A stretch of DNA of 64,000 nucleotides, from the NCBI RefSeq assembly GCF_009690905.1, contig NZ_VOSW01000011.1, positions 1 through 64,000 on the forward strand, given 5' to 3'. This stretch comes from Paraburkholderia madseniana (GTDB lineage: Bacteria; Pseudomonadota; Gammaproteobacteria; Burkholderiales; Burkholderiaceae). The translations under genes were made by a program, and so were the position numbers. Positions 16,515 through 25,296 of this stretch are shown here, one piece after another. How positions within the stretch are numbered: the stretch's first letter is position 1; each line of letters starts with the position of its first letter. Under the pieces are notes generated by a model. It made no database searches, was not told the DNA's origin, and was given only the letters and a program-made list of their open reading frames with translations.

Positions 16515-17309
16515 ATGCCTACTCCTAACGCTGTGACTCGCTCCGCCGGCGCTGCCGATTCCATTCCGATCCCGTCGCCGGCGCGTGGCGGCCGTCGTGC
16601 CGCGCCGGTGAGGGCAACTGCGCGCACCGCCGCTCGTTGTTCGAGTTGTTCGATGCGGGCGCTCTGCATGCCGCAAGGCTTGTCGCCCAAAGAACTAACG
16701 AAACTCGAAGCGCTCATTTGCAGCGCGCGCTCCGTGCAGCGCGGCGAAGCGCTGTACCGCAGCGGCGACCGCTTCGACAATATTTACGCCGTGCGTTCCG
16801 GCTCCATGAAAACCGTCATGGCCCACCGTGACGGCCGCGAACAGGTCACAGGGTTGCGCCTTGCCGGCGAAGCGCTCGGCCTCGACGGTATCAGCGAAGA
16901 CGTACATGCATGCAGCGCCGTCGCGCTTGAAGACAGCACCGTGTGTATCGTTCCCTACCCCGCCCTCAAATCCTTGTGCCGTGAAATCAGTTCGATGCAG
17001 GACCGCCTGCACAAACTGCTGGGCGAACAGATCGTCCGCGAAGCCGGCCAGATGATGGTGCTCGGCTCCCTTTCGGCGGACGAACGCGTGGCGGCATTTC
17101 TGCTCGACGTGTCGGAGCGCAACGCGCAACGCGGCTATTCATCGGCGGAATTCAATTTGCGCATGACACGGGAGGACATGGGCAGCTACCTCGGCATGAC
17201 GCTCGAAACCGTGAGCCGCACCCTGTCAAGATTTCAAAAGCGCGGCCTGATCGACACACAAGGCAAACACATCCGGATCGTCGATCTGGAGGGCTTGCAG
17301 AAGGTGTAA
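16515..17309 (+). CDS. fnr: FNR-type oxygen-sensing Crp/Fnr regulator
   Basis: A 264-residue Crp/Fnr regulator. Four cysteines fit the [4Fe-4S] cluster of FNR: C42, C45 and C51 (CSSCSMRALC) and C144 (STVCIVP). The spacing between the third and fourth is 93 residues, the same as C29 to C122 in E. coli FNR. The cyclic-nucleotide-type beta roll spans about 60-150. The HTH is TREDMGSYLGMTLETVSRTLSRF, with the E-x2-SR motif for TTGAT half sites. The start at 16515 has a weak ribosome site; an upstream ATG at 16467 is open in frame. Confidence 0.9.
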   Translation: MPTPNAVTRSAGAADSIPIPSPARGGRRAAPVRATARTAARCSSCSMRALCMPQGLSPKELTKLEALICSARSVQRGEALYRSGDRFDNIYAVRSGSMKTVMAHRDGREQVTGLRLAGEALGLDGISEDVHACSAVALEDSTVCIVPYPALKSLCREISSMQDRLHKLLGEQIVREAGQMMVLGSLSADERVAAFLLDVSERNAQRGYSSAEFNLRMTREDMGSYLGMTLETVSRTLSRFQKRGLIDTQGKHIRIVDLEGLQKV

Positions 17310-17440
17310 GCCGTACGCGCAGGACCTGGCCCGCGCCGCCACGTCCCCGGCTATCCGTTTTTTAGCGCGCATTCGTCTTGGCATGGCTCCTGCGAGCGGG
17401 TACAGTCTTTAGTCCGTCCCCCGCAAGGAGACCTGGCGAA

Positions 17441-18754
17441 ATGAATCGCGACCCCGCCCCGCATCACCCGCTCGTCCAGCGTCTAATCGACGCGCGTCAG
17501 ATTACCGACGCATTGTTTTCTATCGTCAAACCCGAATTTCTGTACGAACGGCCGATCCGTGAGCGCCACCGGATCGTGTTTTACGTCGGCCATCTGGAAG
17601 CTTTCGATCGTAATCTTTTCGATCAGCGCCTGTGCGATCTGCCGGCATTCGATCCGCACCTCGACGAGCTCTTCGCTTTCGGCATCGATCCTGTCGACGG
17701 CGGCTTTCCGACCGATCAACCCAGCGACTGGCCCTCGCTCGACGCCGTGCGTGCCTACGGGTTGCGCGCCCGCGAGCAGATCGACCGCGAACTCGACGCG
17801 CTGAGCGACTCCGCACGCGTCGGTCGCAAGGGCGCCCATGCTGACGCGTCCGAGCAGTTGCTGAACGTCGCGATCGAGCATCGGCTGATGCATGCCGAAA
17901 CGCTCGCGTACATGCTGCATCAGTTGCCGCTTGCGCAGAAGGTCACCGGGTTGCGGGAACCGGTGCTCACGCGTCCTGAGCCGCGGCCGGCGTTGTCGTC
18001 GATGGTCAGCGTGCCGGCTGGCGCAACGGTGCTCGGCATGTCGCGCGAAAGTGGCCATTTCGGCTGGGACAACGAGTTCGGCGAAAAGCGCGTCGACGTG
18101 CCCGCGTTCGAGATCGACCGTCACATGGTGACGAACGGCGCGTTTCGGGTGTTTATCGAGGCGGGCGGCTATCGCGAACGGAAGTGGTGGACGGACAAGG
18201 ATTGGGCCTGGAAAGAAGCCGAACATATCGAGCATCCCGCCTGCTGGTCGCAGCAAACCGGGAGCGATCAGAACGGCGCATGGATGCTGCGCACGATGTT
18301 CGACGAAGTGCCGTTACCGCTCGACTGGCCCGCGTACGTGAGCCACGCCGAAGCCAGCGCTTACGCGCGCTGGGCCGGCAAGACGCTCCCCAGCGAAGCG
18401 CAATGGCAACGCGCCACACATGGCGCACCGCACGCCGCATCGGGAAATTTCGATTTTCGTAGCTGGGACCCGCAGCCGGTCGACGCATATCCGGACAACG
18501 TCAGCGCGTTCGGTGTGGAAGGTCAATTCGGCAATGGCTGGGAGTGGACTTCCACGGTGTTCGACGCACTGCCGGGCTTTGAAGCGTTTCCGTTTTATCC
18601 GGGCTACTCCGCCAACTTTTTCGACGGGCAGCATTACGTGATCAAAGGCGGTTCGGCACGCACCGCGCAATGCATGTTGCGGCCGGCTTTCCGGAACTGG
18701 TTTCAACCGCATTACCAATATGTGTATGCGGGCTTTCGGTGTGTGAAGGCGTGA
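17441..18754 (+). CDS. EgtB-like sulfoxide synthase (DinB_2 plus FGE-sulfatase domains)
   Basis: A 437-residue protein. The N-terminal DinB-like four-helix domain carries the three histidines that bind iron in EgtB: H51 (FYVGHLEAF) and H147 and H151 (EHRLMHAE). From about residue 190 comes an FGE-sulfatase domain (VPAGATVLGMSRESG to the C-terminal YVYAGFRCVKA). The family joins cysteine or gamma-glutamylcysteine to trimethylhistidine in ergothioneine synthesis, or selenosugar in selenoneine synthesis (SenA). No egtD, senB or senC gene is nearby, so the exact reaction is open. AAGGAG lies ten bases upstream of the ATG at 17441. Confidence 0.83.
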   Translation: MNRDPAPHHPLVQRLIDARQITDALFSIVKPEFLYERPIRERHRIVFYVGHLEAFDRNLFDQRLCDLPAFDPHLDELFAFGIDPVDGGFPTDQPSDWPSLDAVRAYGLRAREQIDRELDALSDSARVGRKGAHADASEQLLNVAIEHRLMHAETLAYMLHQLPLAQKVTGLREPVLTRPEPRPALSSMVSVPAGATVLGMSRESGHFGWDNEFGEKRVDVPAFEIDRHMVTNGAFRVFIEAGGYRERKWWTDKDWAWKEAEHIEHPACWSQQTGSDQNGAWMLRTMFDEVPLPLDWPAYVSHAEASAYARWAGKTLPSEAQWQRATHGAPHAASGNFDFRSWDPQPVDAYPDNVSAFGVEGQFGNGWEWTSTVFDALPGFEAFPFYPGYSANFFDGQHYVIKGGSARTAQCMLRPAFRNWFQPHYQYVYAGFRCVKA

Positions 18755-18781
18755 CGAACAAAGCATAAGCTGATGCCCAAA

Positions 18782-19220
18782 ATCACCTATCACTTTAATC
18801 CGACAAAGATCATCTATCGGTTAACTTCACAACCAGAATCAGCTATCGCTTTAAATTTGGCCGCGAACGTTACGCGGTCAAACCGTCGGCCGCCGTCGTA
18901 CCCAATTGGAAACACGTTGCTCGGGATTCCCCTGACGGACCATAACCCAGAGCCCTTAAGCGCTTCCCTGGTACGCCGCAAGGGCTCGCTTTCTTCAGAC
19001 GGTTGCTGAGCGCCCAGGCAGCAATGCTTGGGCGGAACGCTATCTTCTGGGCATCGGCTGTGAGCAAACCGCCCAGTTCGGCGAACGCTTCCGACAAAAA
19101 AAATCTTGCCGAAGCCGCGTTAAGCGTGGGCATCGGCTGTCTACGGATACGGTAAACGGCAAGCATGCTTTCTGCTTTCGCGGGACGAAATTCGGCCGAA
19201 TTCCAGGCTATTTCGGACAT
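18782..19220. mobile_element. Remnant of an IS21-like element end
   Basis: Three tandem imperfect copies of ATCAnCTATCnnTTTAA start at 18782, 18809 and 18838 (27- and 29-bp steps). Multiple terminal repeats of this kind are typical of IS21-family ends. The region after them, up to about 19220, resembles the non-coding end of such elements on the minus strand (TGTCCGAAATAG, CGGCCGAATTTCG), and no transposase gene is left. No other gene is seen between 18755 and 19378. Confidence 0.45.
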
Positions 19221-19378
19221 ATTCCTTTAGAAGGTCAACTCTGTTTTTCATTAATTGAAAGGATAGTTAATTATCAGGTGTCGCATATCGGACACGATCT
19301 GTATTTCAACTTTTTACATTATTGTTTTACGCGATTAGTCTCTCTGCATGAGGATTGACGTCCAACGCAGGAGATGAG

Positions 19379-20548
19379 ATGAAACGCACCACCTTTTCGA
19401 TAATTTCGCTGGCCGCGCTCACGTCCGCCGGCGCCGCGCATGCGCAAAGCAGCGTGACCTTGTACGGCACGATCGACACGTCGCTGACCTACGTGCACAA
19501 CGCACAGGGCGACAAGAATCTCTGGGCTCTCGGTAACAGTAGTGCAGGCAATCTGTCGGGTTCACGTTGGGGCCTCAAGGGAACGGAAGATCTTGGCGCC
19601 GGCCTGAAGGCCATCTTCCAGCTCGAAAACGGTTTCGATCCGAGCACCGGCAAACTGGGGCAAGGCAGCCGGCTATTCGGGCGGCAGGCCTACGTCGGTT
19701 TGACGAGCGATTCGCTGGGTTCCGTGACGCTCGGCCGCCAGTACGATCCGCTGATCGATCTCGTACAGGGCATCACCGAGGACAACTATTTCGGCAGCGC
19801 ATTCGCAACCGCGGGCGACGTCGACAATTACGACAACAGCTTCCGCGTGAACAACGCGGTCAAGTACACGTCGCCGGTCTGGTCGGGTCTGCAGTTTGAA
19901 GCGATGTACTCGTTCGGCGGCATCGCGGGCAGCACCGGCTCGGAGCAATCGTATTCGGCGGCGGCCGCCTATAACAATGGCCCGATCGCCCTCGCCGCCG
20001 GTTACTTCTATGCAGCGAACAGTCCAGCGTCGGCGGGCCCACGCAGTCCGACAGCGGGTTGGAACAGCACGTCGGACGGTACGTTCGATGGCCCGATCAA
20101 CAGTGGATACCAGACCGCACACTCGCTCGGGATTGCCCGCGTCGCAGGCCAATATACGCTTGGGCAGTTCACGCTCGGGGCCGCCTACAGCAACTCGCAG
20201 TACCGCCGCGACAGCGCTTCGGTGTTCGCTTCGAACGAGAAGTACAACACGGGTCAGGGATTCGTGAACTATCAAGCCACCAAGGCCCTTCTGGTCGGCC
20301 TGGGCTACAGCTATACAAAATCGAGCGGCGATACCTCCGCGACGTATCACCAGGTCTCGCTCGGCGCTGACTATTCCCTTTCGAAGCGCACCGATGTGTA
20401 TGTGACCGCCGCCTATCAGCATGCGAGCGGCGAAACCGGCAATGGCACAGGCGGCACAACGGCGGCGCAAGCCTCGATCGGCTCGTACGGATACGCAGGC
20501 ACCAGCAGGCAGGAAATGGTCAACCTCGGCCTGCGTCACAAGTTCTAG
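19379..20548 (+). CDS. Gram-negative general porin (outer membrane)
   Basis: A 389-residue porin with a signal peptide of about 22 residues (cut after GAAHA, before QSSVTLYG). It has the family's N-terminal QSSVTLYGTIDTSLTYV, SRWGLKGTEDLGAGLKAIFQLENGF, and the FGRQAYVGL and LGRQYDPL motifs, and ends in Phe (LGLRHKF), as required for outer-membrane insertion. Predicted to be a 16-strand trimeric channel. AGGAG lies just before the ATG. A hairpin follows the stop. It is next to IS remnants, with no pathway partner. Confidence 0.92.
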   Translation: MKRTTFSIISLAALTSAGAAHAQSSVTLYGTIDTSLTYVHNAQGDKNLWALGNSSAGNLSGSRWGLKGTEDLGAGLKAIFQLENGFDPSTGKLGQGSRLFGRQAYVGLTSDSLGSVTLGRQYDPLIDLVQGITEDNYFGSAFATAGDVDNYDNSFRVNNAVKYTSPVWSGLQFEAMYSFGGIAGSTGSEQSYSAAAAYNNGPIALAAGYFYAANSPASAGPRSPTAGWNSTSDGTFDGPINSGYQTAHSLGIARVAGQYTLGQFTLGAAYSNSQYRRDSASVFASNEKYNTGQGFVNYQATKALLVGLGYSYTKSSGDTSATYHQVSLGADYSLSKRTDVYVTAAYQHASGETGNGTGGTTAAQASIGSYGYAGTSRQEMVNLGLRHKF

Positions 20549-20555
20549 AAGACCT

Positions 20556-20578
20556 GTTGCATGTGCCGGGCATGCAAC
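20556..20578 (+). terminator. Hairpin after porin gene
   Basis: GTTGCATG / CATGCAAC, a perfect 8-bp stem with a 7-nt loop, eight bases after the porin stop. No T-run. Confidence 0.4.
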
Positions 20579-20683
20579 GAAACGGGCCAGTTCTGGGAAT
20601 GGGGGCGCGCAGGGGTGCTGCGCGCTCAGAGGACGATGCTCGGCGACCGGATGGGGCGCCAGCGGCTCGTCCCACCTGACTGT

Positions 20684-21046
20684 TTAATGGGTGCCGAAGT
20701 AAATCGGCTTCGTGCCATCATGGGCTGCGGGGCGGGCGGCTGCGGGGGCACCGGATGCCGACGAACCGCTGACCACTCCACCCAGTCCACCGGTGTCAGC
20801 TACGGGGACCTGTGCGGTCGCATTTTTCGCATTTTGTGCCGCCACGCGAGCCTCTGCGGCCTGGATGTCGGCCGGATAGTCGGTATCGTCGGCATTAGCC
20901 GGGTTGTAGCCTGCCTTTTCGAGCTGGACAAGCTCGGCGCGCACTTGCGCACGCGTCACAGGCGCGTTCGATTGCTGGGCAAACGATACGACCGGCGCGG
21001 CCAAAGCCGAAGCGAGAACGACGGCGGGAATGAGTGCTTTCATCAT
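20684..21046 (-). CDS. DUF4148 secreted small protein
   Basis: A 120-residue exported protein: signal peptide 1-23 (LIPAVVLASALAAPVVSFA), then the DUF4148 signature VTRAQVRAELVQLEKAGYNPAN...YPADIQAAEARVAAQ. This copy has an extra C-terminal tail rich in Gly, Ser and Ala. DUF4148 proteins are periplasmic or secreted proteins of Burkholderiales with no known function. It is preceded 129 bp upstream by one of the shared ECF-type promoters (21175-21204), like its paralogues at 54.9-62.9 kb. Confidence 0.88.
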   Translation of the reverse strand: MMKALIPAVVLASALAAPVVSFAQQSNAPVTRAQVRAELVQLEKAGYNPANADDTDYPADIQAAEARVAAQNAKNATAQVPVADTGGLGGVVSGSSASGAPAAARPAAHDGTKPIYFGTH

Positions 21047-21174
21047 GGCGGCTCCAATTCACAGTTTACTTAGCATTCCAAAATACAATACGGCAAGTTT
21101 CCACTTTTGGAACGTCCCGTCGCACGAGTTGCATGGATCTCCTTGATCCTTGTCAACCGTCCGGCGTGTACTGG

Positions 21175-21204
21175 TTAAACCACGACAAAGTCCGTTTTAT
21201 TCCC
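21175..21204 (-). promoter_or_regulatory. ECF-type promoter (GGAATA-N17-GTTTAA)
   Basis: Reading the minus strand: GGGAATA, then 17 bases, then GTTTAA (21180-21175). It faces the DUF4148 gene ending at 21046. The rest of the gap 21047-21403 holds nothing that I recognise. Confidence 0.7.
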
Positions 21205-21403
21205 GATTAGCAACTCGAGGCCGCTGAAATCGGGGGCCACTCGTTTTCAGTGCAATAAACGACGGTGCGCAAAGCCCGTAAGGACACGGAGGCCGGTAGC
21301 GACGCACGCCCTCTCGCTGGGAACCAGCACTCGCTATCACCGCGACGATCGGCGGCTACGACCCGTGCGCGGTCGCCGATTGCGGCTCGAACCAATTTGT
21401 ACT

Positions 21404-21616
21404 TCAATCCGCTGTCATGCGAAGACGACGGAGTAGTTCCGCCCCAGCTGGCGTTACCCGAAATCTGCCATCGTCGAAAGCCGTAGGTACAATTTCGACG
21501 AGCCTCGCTTCTTGAAGAGCGATCGCATCTGGATCACCAGGTGCGACCTGGTTGGGCGCATCGAGCAGTAGAAACAGAATGGCGATCTCATGGTGACTCA
21601 GCAGCGATTTCATCAT
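21404..21616 (-). CDS. Small conserved hypothetical protein, winged-helix-like end
   Basis: A 70-residue protein (MMKSLLSHHEIAILFLLL at the start). The layout of helix, short acidic loop, helix and beta hairpin (DGRFRVTPAGAELLRRLR) resembles a minimal winged-helix or MarR-like fragment, but it has no dimer domain. GAGG lies just upstream of the ATG pair at 21616/21613. I recall similar small proteins in Burkholderia; the function is unknown. The frame is open further upstream without a better start. Confidence 0.55.
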   Translation of the reverse strand: MMKSLLSHHEIAILFLLLDAPNQVAPGDPDAIALQEARLVEIVPTAFDDGRFRVTPAGAELLRRLRMTAD

Positions 21617-22381
21617 CGACCTCAGGCATACACGAGTACTGGACAGGGAGCGCATCGGCGCGACGAACAACTTGGGTTTCGAATGACTTACATGTTGCGG
21701 CGAATCCGACGTGGCGCCCGTCAGAACGCTGTTCATCGACTTTACGGAGCCCGTCTAACTACGTTTATGAAGTTTGGTTTGGCATTAGCGGGCCGCGATC
21801 GATACTGATGTGTTCAGGCACTTCGCTTTGCGGAATCATGTCACCGGTATTAAATGGCGGTGGACGTGTGTTTGGCTTGAATACGGGGTCGCCTTTGCGT
21901 ATCGCTGTGCGGGTGGACCTGCTCTCGAGCATCGCGGTGCTCTCCTGTCTCGAACCTCGCGCCGGATCGGCGCATTTCGTTCATGCACCGCGAATTTGCA
22001 GGCGGACCGTCTGCTCGATCGCTGGCATGCTCTCCCAGCCTATACCGAAGTCGCTCGAAATTTATTCCAGCTTCGAACTGAAGAAAATGAATGCGAATAT
22101 CGCCGCTCTGGCGATGGTCCTACGGTTAGATCTACCGCGAGTTGAAGTACCCAGTGATTCTTACCGCGATCACAGTGCCGCCAGACAAAACATCGAGGGA
22201 CGCATGACGAACGACGACCGAACCTGCGGCACTGCGGCGGCAGGACCGCAAGCCGAAGCGTTTGAAGGACACGGTCCACGCCTACGCACCGCCCTCACCT
22301 GCACGGCACGGGCCGACGCGGGCATGCTCGCCACCGAACGTCGACGTACCGAGCTTGCTGATGATCGGCACCGCAGCTCCG
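21617..22381. other. Region without a convincing gene
   Basis: Only long antisense-type frames cross this 765-bp stretch on both strands. None has a good ribosome site, domain or family-like composition. It may be decayed sequence; I see no repeat or IS end. Confidence 0.4.
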
Positions 22382-22630
22382 CTACGCTGCAAGCCGACGA
22401 CCCGTCAATGCCGGCCGTGCAATCGCAGGCGGAAATACACACCAGCAGCCGTCATCGTGCCGAAAGAAGAAAATCGCATGCGAACCGCTTGGGGCCAAGG
22501 CCTCGACGCGCACATAGCGTCTCCTCTCGCAACCAATACGGCCGAATTGAATTACGCGGAGCCGCGTCGTCGGTGTCGGCGTAAGCCATTTTTCTACCAA
22601 GAACCGCAGGGACTTCTCGGCGATGTTCAT
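22382..22630 (-). CDS. Small conserved protein of unknown function with ECF-type promoter
   Basis: An 82-residue protein, start at 22630 set by a strong AAGGAGG site eight bases before. It begins MNIAEKSLRFLVEKWL; the middle is basic (FGRIGCERRRYVRVEA) and the second half compact (AIFFFRHDDGCWCVFPPA). No signal peptide or membrane segment. I do not recognise the family. A GGAATA-N17-GTTAGC promoter lies 91-120 bp upstream, tying it to the ECF regulon of this window. Confidence 0.6.
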   Translation of the reverse strand: MNIAEKSLRFLVEKWLTPTPTTRLRVIQFGRIGCERRRYVRVEALAPSGSHAIFFFRHDDGCWCVFPPAIARPALTGRRLAA

Positions 22631-22720
22631 GTTCGCCTCCTTCCATTTCTGCCGCAGCTCACGACGATCAGCTATCGGTAGCGGAACCCTGCGACCTGCA
22701 GATCGCGCTGCGTACACTGA

Positions 22721-22750
22721 GCTAACCACGCCAGCGTCCGCTTTATTCCC
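22721..22750 (-). promoter_or_regulatory. ECF-type promoter (GGAATA-N17-GTTAGC)
   Basis: GGGAATA (22750-22744 on the minus strand), 17 bases, GTTAGC (22726-22721). It drives the small gene starting at 22630. The remaining gap to 23108 has no gene. Confidence 0.6.
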
Positions 22751-22881
22751 GAGCCTCGAACGTGGCGGCATGCCGCGATTTCGGGCGCGCCTGTACAACT
22801 CGCCCGAGTTTTTGCGAGTTTTCTTGATCAGAGCCAAACCGGTCCGGATGCGGCTTCCCGTTGGACGGACAGTCGAATGGC

Positions 22882-22911
22882 GGGAATAAAGGTGCGTCGT
22901 TTCAAGTGCAA
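22882..22911 (+). promoter_or_regulatory. Weak ECF-type promoter, possibly a relic
   Basis: GGGAATA, 17 bases, then GTGCAA, on the plus strand and back to back with the promoter at 22721-22750. No gene follows it in the next 1.3 kb on the plus strand, so it may be left over from a lost gene. Confidence 0.3.
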
Positions 22912-23108
22912 CAGTGAGATCAAGGGGAACCGAAGTGCGATCAATTGAGCCAATGCGACCAGTTCGTTGATTGGTGTGGCTTTCGGCCACCGAGGGGGTT
23001 GCATCTTTAGTTCGATTGACAGCGGTGTTCGGCAGCCTCGACTAAACCGCGGCGCGCTGTCTGGCGCGAGGAGAGGCCCGCGGCAGACAGCGTGTTTCGC
23101 CGGATCGA

Positions 23109-23612
23109 CTAGAACATCGTGTTGTCGTTGGCCGACTGCTCGGGCACGGGTTGAATCACATCCCAGTGCTCGGCGACCTTGCCGTGCTCGACGCGGAAGA
23201 TATCCACGATGGCGTTGCCGCGGTCTTGCGGGTTGCTGGTCGAGTGAACATGCAGAAAGACGAGATCGCCGTCGGTCGCACTGCGCACGATGGCCGAACG
23301 GGCATCGGGGGCATGCTTGAAGTATTCGGTAAAGAAGCTGATGAACGACGCGGACCCGGTGGGCACATGCGGATTGTGCTGAATGTAATTCGGTGCGAGC
23401 ACGGTGCTAGCAGTCCTGAGATCGTGCCTGTTGAACACCGCATCGTAGAAGTTCACGACTAGCGCGCGGTTGCGCTCTTCCTGGGCAATATCGCGAGCGG
23501 CCGGATGAACCGGCGCGACGCTATCTTCGGCGCGGGCCACATGGCTTGCGATCAGCACAAAGAAAGCAGCGGTGGCTGCCGCGCGCTGGAGCAAGGAGGT
23601 TCTGTTTGGCAT
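23109..23612 (-). CDS. Secreted SnoaL/NTF2-like protein
   Basis: A 167-residue protein with a signal peptide (about 1-28, AAATAAFFVLIASHVARA). The mature part is an NTF2/SnoaL-like fold: RALVVNFYDAVFNRHDL, LAPNYIQHNPHVPTG, FHAPDARS-type helix and HVHSTSNPQDRGNAIVDIFRVEHGKVAEHWDVIQP. Proteins of this group bind or isomerise small molecules; many have no known substrate. The start at 23612 is chosen because it gives the signal peptide. No operon partner. Confidence 0.82.
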   Translation of the reverse strand: MPNRTSLLQRAAATAAFFVLIASHVARAEDSVAPVHPAARDIAQEERNRALVVNFYDAVFNRHDLRTASTVLAPNYIQHNPHVPTGSASFISFFTEYFKHAPDARSAIVRSATDGDLVFLHVHSTSNPQDRGNAIVDIFRVEHGKVAEHWDVIQPVPEQSANDNTMF

Positions 23613-24104
23613 GACGGTCCCATTCTTTTCGTTGAAAGCCAGCGGCTGCAAGGACTTTAGCATCCGCAGGTGGCGGCGACGAGACGGATCTTGCCGGCGC
23701 ATCGGCGCTCCCGCGCCGAATCGCTTGCGGCATTGCAACCGCGTCGCCATACCATCTGCGCCGGCCGCAACCATTGAGGATAGGGAATGTGTGACAACCT
23801 CTCGTCTCCAGGCTTCTCGATGCGCACATTCTTAACTACCTTGCTACATCGTGTCGATTCGGAATCCGTTCGATACGTAGAGGGCGAGTTCCTGCATTGA
23901 CGGTGTCCATCGTTCACGCCGTCAGGCCGCCCCACGCTGCTGCGCCGCGAATATCCCCTTTTTCAGACCTGTTCCTCTTTTACTGTCGCCTCGTCAGCTT
24001 TCTGCATTGGCGGCTTGTAGCCAATCGACACCCGGCTACGGTCTCCCGACACCGGGAAGCCCGCAGACATTCGCGACTTCGCAAGCCTGGCGAGCTCAGG
24101 TAGT
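23613..24104. other. Intergenic region, no gene seen
   Basis: No gene that I can support lies here. The plus-strand ECF-type promoter for the next gene follows at 24105. Confidence 0.45.
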
Positions 24105-24134
24105 GGGAATAAATCTCCAATCGGGCAGGTACTC
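24105..24134 (+). promoter_or_regulatory. ECF-type promoter (GGAATA-N17-GTACTC)
   Basis: GGGAATA at 24105-24111, 17 bases, GTACTC at 24129-24134. It lies 72 bp before the decayed metallophosphatase gene and would also serve the cupredoxin gene. Confidence 0.55.
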
Positions 24135-24205
24135 CCTACTGAAGGCGCCCGTTTCTTCCCAGGCGATCCGGCCGCTCAGCTTGCTGATTCGCTTGCGAGA
24201 ATCTC

Positions 24206-24922
24206 ATGTCGTCACAGAACCCATCCGATCCTTCACGTCGCAGGGCCTTGAGGTGCATGGCCTATGGCGGACTCGGAACGCTGTTCACGCTTTCCGGCGG
24301 CGTGCTCACGCCCATCGACCTGGCCATAGCGCAGGAAAAGAACGGACAGTCCGTGGACATAGGCAAACCGTTGTTCCTGCAGATCAGCGACACACACATC
24401 GGGTTCAACAATGAAGCCAACCCTGATGTGTCGGGAGCACTCAAGCAGACCATCGATCTCGTCAAGAGCATGCCCACGAAACCTGCTCTGGCCATTCATA
24501 CAGGCGATATCACCCGCCTCTCGAAAGCTCAGGAGTTCGACCTCGCATCCCAACTCCTGTTCGAATTACCGGTCCCGGAACTTCATACCGTCCCGGGCGA
24601 TCACGACGCAACGGATGATTCCACCGCGGAATATTTCTGCCGCTTTGGCGAGGCCTCGGATAACAGAGGCTATTACAGCTTCGATCATGACGGTGTTCAT
24701 TTCATCAATCGTCAACGTCATGCATCTCTCCATGGCAGAGGCAACATCACCTTCCATACGGCTCGCTCCACTGCCTTTCCTCAACCTACCGCCGGGAATG
24801 GCCCAGGCCCGGTACCGCTGACGGTTGCGCGCGACCAGTTGCCAAGAATGCTTGGCGTGACGACCGTCTCGTTCGCCGGCCATCCCGGTGTCGCCCCGCT
24901 TCACGATTCAGCAACTGCATAA
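24206..24922 (+). pseudogene. Decayed secreted metallophosphatase, internally deleted
   Basis: The frame is open for 238 residues and is about 75% similar to the 314-residue metallophosphatase at 56133-57077. It keeps the twin-arginine-like leader (SRRRALRCMAYGG), the first metal motifs (ISDTHIGF, HTGDITRL, VPGDHDA) and the C-terminal PTAGNGPGP region. Between VHFI and NITFHTARS, about 76 residues are lost, including the FAHMPMW and NGHIHQ metal motifs. The junction also shows a 2-nt loss (a GTCAACGTCATGCA stretch read in another frame), with the frame restored by the larger deletion. It cannot form the dinuclear site, so it is probably inactive. The cupredoxin gene follows 17 bp later. Confidence 0.8.
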
Positions 24923-24939
24923 GCTTCGAGGAGATCATT

Positions 24940-25296
24940 GTGAAAAATCATTCGTTACCGAAATCCGTATTTGCGGTCGTGTTCTGCCTGGTAGCGTCTG
25001 GAGCTACAGTCACGGCGTCCGCACAAAGCGCGAGCGACTCTCTCGTGACGATAAAGAATTTGATGTTTTCGCCCTCGTCCGACACGATCAAGGCCGGCAC
25101 GACGATCACGTGGATGAATCTCGATGCGGAGCCGCACACGATAGTCCACGACGTAGGCGCCTTTGACGTGGGCCTCTTTCATTCGTATGACCTCGATCAA
25201 GACGACACGTTTTCGTACAAGTTCGACAAGCCCGGGATCTACAAGGTCTATTGTGGGGACCACCCCGACATGAAGGAAACGATCACGGTTCAATGA
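24940..25296 (+). CDS. Periplasmic cupredoxin (blue-copper-type) protein
   Basis: A 118-residue exported protein with a signal peptide of about 28 residues (VFCLVASGATVTASA). The cupredoxin fold begins VTIKNLMFSPSSDTIKAGTTITWMNLD; copper ligands are the His of EPHTIV, Cys of VYCGDHP, His of the same motif, and Met of PDMKE, so type 1 copper binding is expected. It is a paralogue of the protein at 55751-56098, and in both cases the gene follows the metallophosphatase. The start codon is a GTG or in-frame start with GGAG upstream (GAGGAGATCATT). Confidence 0.88.
   Translation: MKNHSLPKSVFAVVFCLVASGATVTASAQSASDSLVTIKNLMFSPSSDTIKAGTTITWMNLDAEPHTIVHDVGAFDVGLFHSYDLDQDDTFSYKFDKPGIYKVYCGDHPDMKETITVQ

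Noticed and set aside
21541..22584. A 347-codon plus-strand frame
   Set aside because: No ribosome site, no domain, odd composition, and it overlaps two better-supported minus-strand small genes.
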